The position numbers and the translations under genes are program-made. A DNA stretch of 64,000 nucleotides, from positions 558,130 through 622,129 of the forward strand of contig NZ_AQXH01000001.1 in the NCBI RefSeq assembly GCF_000375465.1, in the 5' to 3' direction. Under the pieces are notes generated by a model. It ran no database searches and was not told where the DNA came from. It saw only the letters and a program-made list of their open reading frames with translations. Below, piece after piece: positions 53,984-61,563 of this stretch. Within the stretch, counting starts at the first letter, position 1. The number at the start of each line of letters is the position of its first letter. The stretch is from Balneola vulgaris DSM 17893. Lineage in GTDB: Bacteria; Bacteroidota; Rhodothermia; Balneolales; Balneolaceae.

Positions 53984-54810
53984 TGTCACGAATTAAATTT
54001 TTTAAAATGGAAGGAGCAGGTAACGATTTTGTCATAATCGACAATCGTACCTATGGCTTCACGCTAAAAGAAATCATTGAATTCACACCAAAGATATGTG
54101 ATAGAAAATATGGTGTTGGTGCAGACGGTCTGCTGGTATTAGAAGAAGCAGAGAATGAACATGTTGACTATACCATGATCTATCGCAATGCTGATGGAAG
54201 CGATGCCGGCATGTGTGGCAATGGTGGCCGATGTATTGCCCTGTACGCCGCTACTCATGGCTTTGAAAACGATCATACTTTTAATGTACATGATGGACTA
54301 TATAAAGCCTCTGTAGACCTAACTAAAAACCAGGTATCCCTCAGTTTTCCAGATGTGAATAGCCCCGAAGACATTACCGTACTTGGGCTCCCTCTCACAA
54401 AAGTATATACAGGCACCGAACATGTGGTTTCTTTTGTAGCCTTAGAACGTTTAGAGGAAGAACAAGAACTAATTCAGGTTGGGTCTGATATTAGACATGC
54501 TGAAGCCCTAAACCCTCCAGGCACTAATGTTAATTTTATATGCCCTACTTCTTCGCAAAGCCTTTCTCTTCAAACATATGAACGCGGCGTTGAAAATTTA
54601 ACGCTAGCTTGTGGCACCGGTGCTGTCGCCTCGGCCGTAGCAACGCATTATAAAAATGGTAACAAAACGGGTTCATTTAACTACGAAGTAAAAGTTAAAG
54701 GTGGTAGGTTAAACATCTGTTTCGATTTTGTTGGTGAACAGAATAACTATAAAGATGTTAAGCTGATTGGACCTGCGAATTTCGTATTTCAAGGCGAAGT
54801 AAATGTCTAA
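53983..54810 (+). CDS. dapF: Diaminopimelate epimerase
   Basis: The 275-residue protein has both catalytic cysteines in conserved settings: DAGMCGNGGRC (first) and LACGTGAVASA (second), and opens with KMEGAGNDFVIID. It interconverts LL- and meso-diaminopimelate for lysine and peptidoglycan synthesis. It is coupled to holB upstream and to the T9SS plug gene downstream by overlaps. Confidence 0.97.
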   Translation: MSRIKFFKMEGAGNDFVIIDNRTYGFTLKEIIEFTPKICDRKYGVGADGLLVLEEAENEHVDYTMIYRNADGSDAGMCGNGGRCIALYAATHGFENDHTFNVHDGLYKASVDLTKNQVSLSFPDVNSPEDITVLGLPLTKVYTGTEHVVSFVALERLEEEQELIQVGSDIRHAEALNPPGTNVNFICPTSSQSLSLQTYERGVENLTLACGTGAVASAVATHYKNGNKTGSFNYEVKVKGGRLNICFDFVGEQNNYKDVKLIGPANFVFQGEVNV

Positions 54811-56104
54811 CCGACATTCTTACTTATGGGTCTTACTTTTATGCCTGAGTTTCACTCTTATACAGTGTTCGAGTTCAGCTGAATTATCTACCATCGAAGT
54901 AGTACCACAAGCTTCAAATCGCTTAGCGAGTGTAAAATCCCAAGTACTACCACCTTCTTCTATTCAGAGTATTACTTTTAGTTCATCATATAAATCGGAC
55001 GCGCCGCCTATTCTACACTTGGGTTCGTCAGATCAACTACATTTAGAATTTGATGAATTGACGGATGTATCTGGACAGTTTAGAGTTCAATTTAAACACT
55101 ACAACAAAGATTGGACTCCAAGCAACCTACCTGATGCGTGGATAATGGATGGTTTTAACGAATTTATTATAAATGGTGGAACCTCTAATTCGTTAAGCGA
55201 TCCTAAGTATTATCACTACAAAGAAAGCTTCAATGCTAAAGAACTAGACTTGTTAGTAAGTGGAAACTATATGTTGGAAGTGTACGATTTTAGCACAAAT
55301 ACACTACTGTTTTCACTTCCTTTTTTAGTGACCGAACAAGAAGGGAAATTACAATCTAACATTGAAACCGTTTACAATGGTGTTGAAGGTGGAGCTCATG
55401 GGCATCAAATCTTTAATAGCTATACCTACCCATCAGAAATTGAATTTCCTCAGTTCGAACTCTCCTTTACCTATATCCCACGTCGGTTTCTTGGGTTGGC
55501 CACTTCAACTGATATAAAAAACATCGGCAATAATCGTGAGATTAATTTTCATTTATCACGGCAGAAGGTCTTCGATGCATCCTATGATTTCGCGTTATTA
55601 GACTTGAGCAATTTCGCAATAAATGCAACGCAGATTGATGAATGGATACCCGAAGCTAATCCAGCTAGAGTAATTTTAAAACCCGATCAGCTAAACTTCA
55701 TTAGTGGAGTTAATTCTGAAATGCACTCAAGAACAATCGGCCCACTTAACGCTCGTAACGCTAGATATGCTGAAGTCATTTTTAGGCTCGAAGCAGATGC
55801 ACTCAATTCTACCGATGAGATCGTTGTGCTAGGTGACTTTAATAATTGGACCTATGACGAACGCTTAAAATTAAGCTATAATCAATCCTCTAGATATTTG
55901 GAGGGTTCTGCTTTGATAAAGCAAGGTACGTATCGCTACAAGTACTTTCGTGTAATAAAAAAGGGAACAAATTCTTATTTACTCCCTATAAATGATCGAT
56001 TAAGTGCTCGACCTCAAATTTATCATACAGTAGTTTACTATCGAGATCCTGTTAAGAACTTCGATCGCATTCTTATGATTGGTTCTGTAGAAGCCAATCG
56101 TTAG
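54803..56104 (+). CDS. Type 9 secretion plug-type protein (DUF5103), lipoprotein
   Basis: The 433-residue protein has a lipoprotein signal (TLIQCSSSAEL, cysteine about 22) and the DUF5103 features DQLHLEFDELTDVSGQFRVQ, QFKHYNKDWTPSNLPDAWI and a late E-set-like domain VVLGDFNNWTYDERLKL. In other Bacteroidota this family is the periplasmic plug of the SprA type 9 translocon. It starts 8 bp inside dapF and ends in a 4-bp overlap with the convergent metallopeptidase gene. The family call is strong; its role here depends on a T9SS elsewhere. Confidence 0.85.
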   Translation: MSNRHSYLWVLLLCLSFTLIQCSSSAELSTIEVVPQASNRLASVKSQVLPPSSIQSITFSSSYKSDAPPILHLGSSDQLHLEFDELTDVSGQFRVQFKHYNKDWTPSNLPDAWIMDGFNEFIINGGTSNSLSDPKYYHYKESFNAKELDLLVSGNYMLEVYDFSTNTLLFSLPFLVTEQEGKLQSNIETVYNGVEGGAHGHQIFNSYTYPSEIEFPQFELSFTYIPRRFLGLATSTDIKNIGNNREINFHLSRQKVFDASYDFALLDLSNFAINATQIDEWIPEANPARVILKPDQLNFISGVNSEMHSRTIGPLNARNARYAEVIFRLEADALNSTDEIVVLGDFNNWTYDERLKLSYNQSSRYLEGSALIKQGTYRYKYFRVIKKGTNSYLLPINDRLSARPQIYHTVVYYRDPVKNFDRILMIGSVEANR

Positions 56105-59100
56105 AAATCGATGCCAATCGAGAAGTAATGTACGGGGTCGCTGTAAAAGCTACTGCCATCATGAGCCCAACCTACATCGTAGCCAAATGGCAATCCAAAT
56201 ACGATACTTCTGAAACCAAATCCAGCGCCAATTAATAAATCACCATCTAAATAATTCACTTCTTGGAAGGTATTATTCCCTATGGGTATATATCCTACTT
56301 CTTGAGTTGCTGGTTTAAAGTCTAAAGATTTTGAATTGATTACGAATTCAGAATTAGTACTTGGGTTCACATAAATCCCAAGGTTATTGGTAGAACCCCA
56401 AGCCGTTCCAACATCCAAGAAGGCAACGCCAGTAATATTATAGAGCGGTAAAATTGGAATCGCTCCTGGTATAATTGCAGCAAATAATGGGAATCTAAAT
56501 TCAGCATTGATTAAAGAAAAGTTTTCCCCATTAATGGCATTGTACTCGTATCCACGAAGTGGTAATGCAGGCACTGAGAAAAAGTTATCTGTGATTCTAT
56601 CAACAGGTAATCCGGTATCGCTCCACTTTTGATTGATCCACCCTAGTTTACCTCCTAAGAAGTAATTCTGTGCATCTTTTCCTATTGAAGCACCCCCTGA
56701 AAATCTTAACGCAATACTTGTGTTTAGTCCAAGGTCAAAGTACTTACGGAAGTCGCCTAAAACGGAAACAAACTCTGGTGCACCGCTATAAAATGATGGA
56801 CTACCACTTAAGCCAACAGAGAATCTAGAACCAGCTCGTGAAGTTAAGAAACCTGGTAATGTTTTATCAGAAGTGAACACCACTTCAGGATATAAGAACC
56901 TACTCGTTTCACTTGGGTCAGATGTTTGAAATGAATTCCCAGTATCATCAATAACATTGAATACACTATTGTAGTTTAAGTCGATATTCAAAAATGATAA
57001 ATTGAAATCGAGTCTGCGGAATTTATCAAATGGATATTGAATAGATGAACTTACTCCATATGTTCTATATCTGATAAGCTCTCCGAAATAACTTTGGTAC
57101 TTTCTTGAAGTATGGAAGTAACTAAAGAAGTAATTGGTTCTATTTTTAAAGTTACCGTATTGGAAACTGTAATCACTATCCTTTAAATCGAATACAAAGT
57201 TGGTACCAATCGATATCTGATGATCTCCTAAAAGATCACTGATTATAAATTGAGTAAGTGCAAAAGATCCATAAGTTGATGCCACAAAAGTTGGGCTATA
57301 GGCTATATCAACTCCAAATTTGAGTCTGTACTCTTGAGGTATGTATCTACCATCATCTGTGATATTATCTTCAACGCTAAAGCTTTCTACATCTTTGAGG
57401 TAAAGGGTTGTGTCTTGAACCACATCATCTGCGAACACGTAATTTCTAAAGTCGATATTATCGTTGGTTTGCTCTACTTCAGGTTCTTCAATGGTTACCT
57501 TTTCTTCCGCTTTATCCACGGCCATAACACCAGTATCAAACATCTCACGTGCATAGGCAATGGCAGGTACTCGCTCCTCTTTCGACTCCGTAGCTCTACG
57601 CTGTGCCCAGTAGTTCTTTGTTAGAGGTTCAGATTTAATCTTAGCCTCCGGCGATTTCAATAAGAAAATATCTAGATACCCTTCATTAATGGCATTAAAC
57701 GCAATTCGGCTTCCATCAGCACTAACTGATATTTGAGAGATACCTGATTGTAAATCCGTGATAGGCGATGATGTACGACTTGCTAAATCCATCTTATACA
57801 CATTCTGAATTCCATTTTCATCAGAGATGTAATATAAATCTCCTCTATAGGATGTAACGGGCTGCATTTCACTCCATATAGGAGTTTCCGTAATTCGTTC
57901 GGCAACGGTTGCTCCCAAATCTACCATATAGATATCGGTTTGATAGAAGCCATCTCCCGAGAATAAGTTGTGCTGAAGCGCATAAGTTGATAACTCAGTT
58001 TTATCTCCTCTATCAGATATAAAGTAAACAGATTTGGAATCGGCTGACCATGCAGGCTCACGATCTGAGAAAAAGTCTTTAGTTACATTTGTTAAGCTCT
58101 TCTCGTTGAAGTCGTATATAAAAATATCTTGGTATGGGCCTATGTTCGCATCAAAAGCAATTTTTGAGTTATCAGGTGCCCACGCAACTGAGCCGATAGC
58201 ATCAATGCTTGGAAACTTAAGTTTACTCACCTTACTTGTTGCATAGTCAATAATCGCTAAGTCATCTCTACCTTTTGTTTTTGTAGACATAGCTAACTTA
58301 GTTCCATCCGGCGACCAAGTTAGGTTCGGGTTTAGAATATTAAGCTCTTCAAAGTTTGGGTTATCCTCTCCTCGAATCACCGTTTTAAGCTTTTGACCAT
58401 TGATGGCGCTTATCACTACCACATCAAAATATCCACGGCTATTGGTAATGAATGCAATTTTATCCCCTTGTGGTGAAATAGCTGGAGAAGTATTGTAGGT
58501 ACCGAATTTTCCACGTTCTGTTAAAAGTGAACCAACAGACTCAGAACGTTCTCTTTCTGCCACTTCTGGATAATACCGTTTCTTTAAAGCTTCGGTCCAT
58601 TTTTCAGAAAGTTCTTCGATATTCATCCCCAGTGCAGCAGTCATTCCGTACTCCACACTTCTACTATTTCGAATACGTTGAAGAATTTCAGCGATTTTTT
58701 CACGCCCATATTCTTCGGCAATGTAATTCCAAAGCGATTGGCCACCTCTATAAGAATAGTATCCACTTAGATACTGAATTGGCGGTAGATAATTATTAAT
58801 TACCGCGTCACGAATGTACATGTCAGTATTACTATCCCAACCTAATGCACTGTACTCTGCTAATCCTTCTTCAAACCAAAGTGGAAATACAAGATTGATG
58901 TTATTTTGTATGATGGACTGAACACTGCCACCATAAAACATATCGTTGAATATGGCATGTACAAGCTCGTGGTGAATCGTTCTACGGAAATCGTTGTAAT
59001 CACCGTCAAACGGCAGGGTAATTCTGTTTTTGTACTTATCCGTTACCCCACCTATCCCCTCGGCACTGTTAGGAAGGTTAACTACATTTGTTTGCGAGAA

Positions 59101-59385
59101 GTCGTTATGAGAATCATAAATAATCACTGAAATTCGATCTGAAATTTCATGATTAAAATCTTTCTGAACTTGTTTGTACGCACTTTCAACACTTAAGGCA
59201 GTGAATTCAGCTAGCTCGTAGTTCTTTTCGTTATAGTAGTAGATATCAAAGTGCTTCGATTGAATGTAACGCCACTCGAAATCGTCGTATTGAACTCTAT
59301 TTTTACCAAACGGGAAATACTGAGCTGAAGCCGAACTCAGCATCAAAAAGCTAGCTAGTAGTGTAAATAAGAAACGTACTTTCAT
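56101..59385 (-). CDS. Metallopeptidase-TolB propeller-barrel fusion protein
   Basis: The 1,094-residue protein has a signal peptide ending ASAQ, a peptidase-MA-like domain with the zinc motif HHELVHAIFND (about residue 140) and a likely third ligand in WFEEGLAEYSA. PD40/TolB beta-propeller repeats follow (about 290-620; repeated SPDGTK and AWAPDNSK). The last 400 residues form an Omp85/surface-antigen-like barrel with LPLRGYEYNAINGENFSL and a final phenylalanine (IGIDF). It is probably anchored in the outer membrane with the peptidase and propeller attached. It is separated from rnr by 12 bp. Confidence 0.88.
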   Translation of the reverse strand: MKVRFLFTLLASFLMLSSASAQYFPFGKNRVQYDDFEWRYIQSKHFDIYYYNEKNYELAEFTALSVESAYKQVQKDFNHEISDRISVIIYDSHNDFSQTNVVNLPNSAEGIGGVTDKYKNRITLPFDGDYNDFRRTIHHELVHAIFNDMFYGGSVQSIIQNNINLVFPLWFEEGLAEYSALGWDSNTDMYIRDAVINNYLPPIQYLSGYYSYRGGQSLWNYIAEEYGREKIAEILQRIRNSRSVEYGMTAALGMNIEELSEKWTEALKKRYYPEVAERERSESVGSLLTERGKFGTYNTSPAISPQGDKIAFITNSRGYFDVVVISAINGQKLKTVIRGEDNPNFEELNILNPNLTWSPDGTKLAMSTKTKGRDDLAIIDYATSKVSKLKFPSIDAIGSVAWAPDNSKIAFDANIGPYQDIFIYDFNEKSLTNVTKDFFSDREPAWSADSKSVYFISDRGDKTELSTYALQHNLFSGDGFYQTDIYMVDLGATVAERITETPIWSEMQPVTSYRGDLYYISDENGIQNVYKMDLASRTSSPITDLQSGISQISVSADGSRIAFNAINEGYLDIFLLKSPEAKIKSEPLTKNYWAQRRATESKEERVPAIAYAREMFDTGVMAVDKAEEKVTIEEPEVEQTNDNIDFRNYVFADDVVQDTTLYLKDVESFSVEDNITDDGRYIPQEYRLKFGVDIAYSPTFVASTYGSFALTQFIISDLLGDHQISIGTNFVFDLKDSDYSFQYGNFKNRTNYFFSYFHTSRKYQSYFGELIRYRTYGVSSSIQYPFDKFRRLDFNLSFLNIDLNYNSVFNVIDDTGNSFQTSDPSETSRFLYPEVVFTSDKTLPGFLTSRAGSRFSVGLSGSPSFYSGAPEFVSVLGDFRKYFDLGLNTSIALRFSGGASIGKDAQNYFLGGKLGWINQKWSDTGLPVDRITDNFFSVPALPLRGYEYNAINGENFSLINAEFRFPLFAAIIPGAIPILPLYNITGVAFLDVGTAWGSTNNLGIYVNPSTNSEFVINSKSLDFKPATQEVGYIPIGNNTFQEVNYLDGDLLIGAGFGFRSIVFGLPFGYDVGWAHDGSSFYSDPVHYFSIGIDF

Positions 59386-59397
59386 AACAACATCTGT

Positions 59398-61551
59398 TTA
59401 TTTAGCTAAAGTAAAATCAATCTGTCTTTTTTGGAGATTGGTACTATCCACTCTCACTTTTATATCATCACCTAGCTTGTATGCTTTACCTGATGATTTA
59501 CCCACTAAAGCATGTAGCTGAGGATTAAATATATAATAATCGCCCTTCAGGTCAGACACACGAAGCATACCTTCACAGTACACATCTTTAAGGTTTACGA
59601 AAATGCCCCTTTCGGTAACACCACTTATAACCCCATCAAATACTTGACCAATTTTTGAGCTTAAAAATTCCACTTGTTTTAATTTTATAGAATCTCTTTC
59701 TGCATCAACGGCTACACGTTCGCGTTCGCTACAATGTTCACCATGCTTAATTAAGGTATCGAAATTATATCCTTTTGTACCTGCGTTGTACTCTTTTAAG
59801 AGTCTATGCACAATAACATCAGGGTAACGGCGAATTGGGCTGGTAAAGTGTGCGTAATGTGGAAATCCTAAACCAAAGTGACCAATATTTGCTGGAGAAT
59901 ATTCTGCTTTGGCCATCGCACGCAGCATCAGTCCGTTTACAATCATCTCTACAGGAGTCTCTTTAACTTTCTGCAGAAGATTATTAATGTACTTTGGAGT
60001 TATTTTATCTCTCACTTCAAATTTGATTCCAAGAGGCGCTACTTGTCCAGCAATGCCTGCTAATTTTTCCGTATCTGGTTTGTCATGAATACGATAAAAG
60101 AAAGGAAACAGATCTTTCGACTTACGCTTACCTGATTCTTTCCTCAAGTTTTCTACATGCAGAGCTACTGTTTTATTCGCCATTAACATACACTCTTCAA
60201 TTAGGCGATGAGCAAATATTCTCTTTTTGATGATTACATCAATGGGCTTTCCTTTTTCATCCAAAACGAATTTCGGTTCCGGCGACTCAAAATCAATAGC
60301 TCCTTCTTCAAAGCGTTTTTTGAGTAAAGTGCGAGCAAGAGATTCGGCCATTTTAATCTCTTTTTTGAAAGGATGGTTGGCCCCATCTATCACTTCTTGA
60401 GCTTGCTCGTATGTAAATCGTTGCTTAGAGTGAATGGCTGTTTCTTCTACCGAATAATCTACAAGCTTTCCATTTTTGTCTATTTCCATGAAACAGCTAT
60501 AAGTAAGCTTATCTTCGTTTGGCCTCAGGCTACAAACTCCATTACTGAGTATTTCAGGTAACATTGGAATCACTCGATCTACTAAATACACGCTTGTACC
60601 GCGAGAGTACGCCTCTTTATCCAATATGGTATCAGGACGAACGTAATGGCTTACATCGGCAATATGCACCCCTAAGTAGTAATTGCCATTGTCGAGTATT
60701 TCTATACTGAGTGCATCATCAAAATCTTTAGCATCGGCAGGGTCGATAGTAAATACATTCTCATTTCGAAGGTCCCTTCTTCGCTTGAATTCCTCTTCAG
60801 GGATATCTACCGGTATTTGATCTGCAAATTTCTCCACTGAAGGGTCGAAATCTGATCTTAAATCATTCTCGGCAAGAATAGAAAGGATGTTCGCATCGTT
60901 TGTGCCTGATTTACCTAAAATGGAAACAATTTCCGCTTCTGGTAACGCTCGTTGATGCACCCACTTCTTCAACTTAAACAGCACTTTATCATCCGTTTTA
61001 GCGCCGTTAATGCTGTCTTCTAGCACATAAAAATCGATATGTGCCGACTTCTGATCCGGTTCAATTAAAAAGGTTTTTTGGCCGGTTTTCTTAAACGTTC
61101 CAACATAGAATTCTTTGCCACGAGATTTAATCTCCATGACTTTACCTTTAGGCTGGCCACTTCTACGGTTCCCTTTTACCTTTACTTTAACTATATCACC
61201 AGGGAGTGCTAAATCGGTGTCGTTTGATGGAATCATGATATCTTCATCCATCCCATCTACAATTACATAGCCCGTGCCACGCTGAGTAATTTCAATCCGT
61301 CCTTCAATTAGATCTAAATCTTTCGCTTTAGATTTCTTGCCTGTTCTTAGTTTAACAGAATCTCCATTTCTTAAAATCAGTTGTTTACTGATGAGCACAT
61401 TTATGGTTTTATCTAACCGCTTATGCTCTTTTTTACTGGTTATAGCTAAAGCATGCGCTATAACATCTCTAGATAACTTTTTCTCGGGGCTATTCTTTAC
61501 TAGGTCTAATACAATTTCTTCTAAACTGCTTAATCTCGAGTTTCTACTCAT
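59398..61551 (-). CDS. rnr: Ribonuclease R
   Basis: The 717-residue protein has an N-terminal winged-helix region (about 1-70), two cold-shock-like domains, the RNB catalytic motif DPADAKDFDDALSIE (about 271) and a C-terminal S1 domain (VFDGVISGVTERGIFVNL). RNase R degrades structured RNA from the 3' end. It lies between the TamB gene and the metallopeptidase fusion, with gaps of 12 bp on each side. Confidence 0.97.
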   Translation of the reverse strand: MSRNSRLSSLEEIVLDLVKNSPEKKLSRDVIAHALAITSKKEHKRLDKTINVLISKQLILRNGDSVKLRTGKKSKAKDLDLIEGRIEITQRGTGYVIVDGMDEDIMIPSNDTDLALPGDIVKVKVKGNRRSGQPKGKVMEIKSRGKEFYVGTFKKTGQKTFLIEPDQKSAHIDFYVLEDSINGAKTDDKVLFKLKKWVHQRALPEAEIVSILGKSGTNDANILSILAENDLRSDFDPSVEKFADQIPVDIPEEEFKRRRDLRNENVFTIDPADAKDFDDALSIEILDNGNYYLGVHIADVSHYVRPDTILDKEAYSRGTSVYLVDRVIPMLPEILSNGVCSLRPNEDKLTYSCFMEIDKNGKLVDYSVEETAIHSKQRFTYEQAQEVIDGANHPFKKEIKMAESLARTLLKKRFEEGAIDFESPEPKFVLDEKGKPIDVIIKKRIFAHRLIEECMLMANKTVALHVENLRKESGKRKSKDLFPFFYRIHDKPDTEKLAGIAGQVAPLGIKFEVRDKITPKYINNLLQKVKETPVEMIVNGLMLRAMAKAEYSPANIGHFGLGFPHYAHFTSPIRRYPDVIVHRLLKEYNAGTKGYNFDTLIKHGEHCSERERVAVDAERDSIKLKQVEFLSSKIGQVFDGVISGVTERGIFVNLKDVYCEGMLRVSDLKGDYYIFNPQLHALVGKSSGKAYKLGDDIKVRVDSTNLQKRQIDFTLAK

Positions 61552-61563
61552 TCATTCCTTTTT

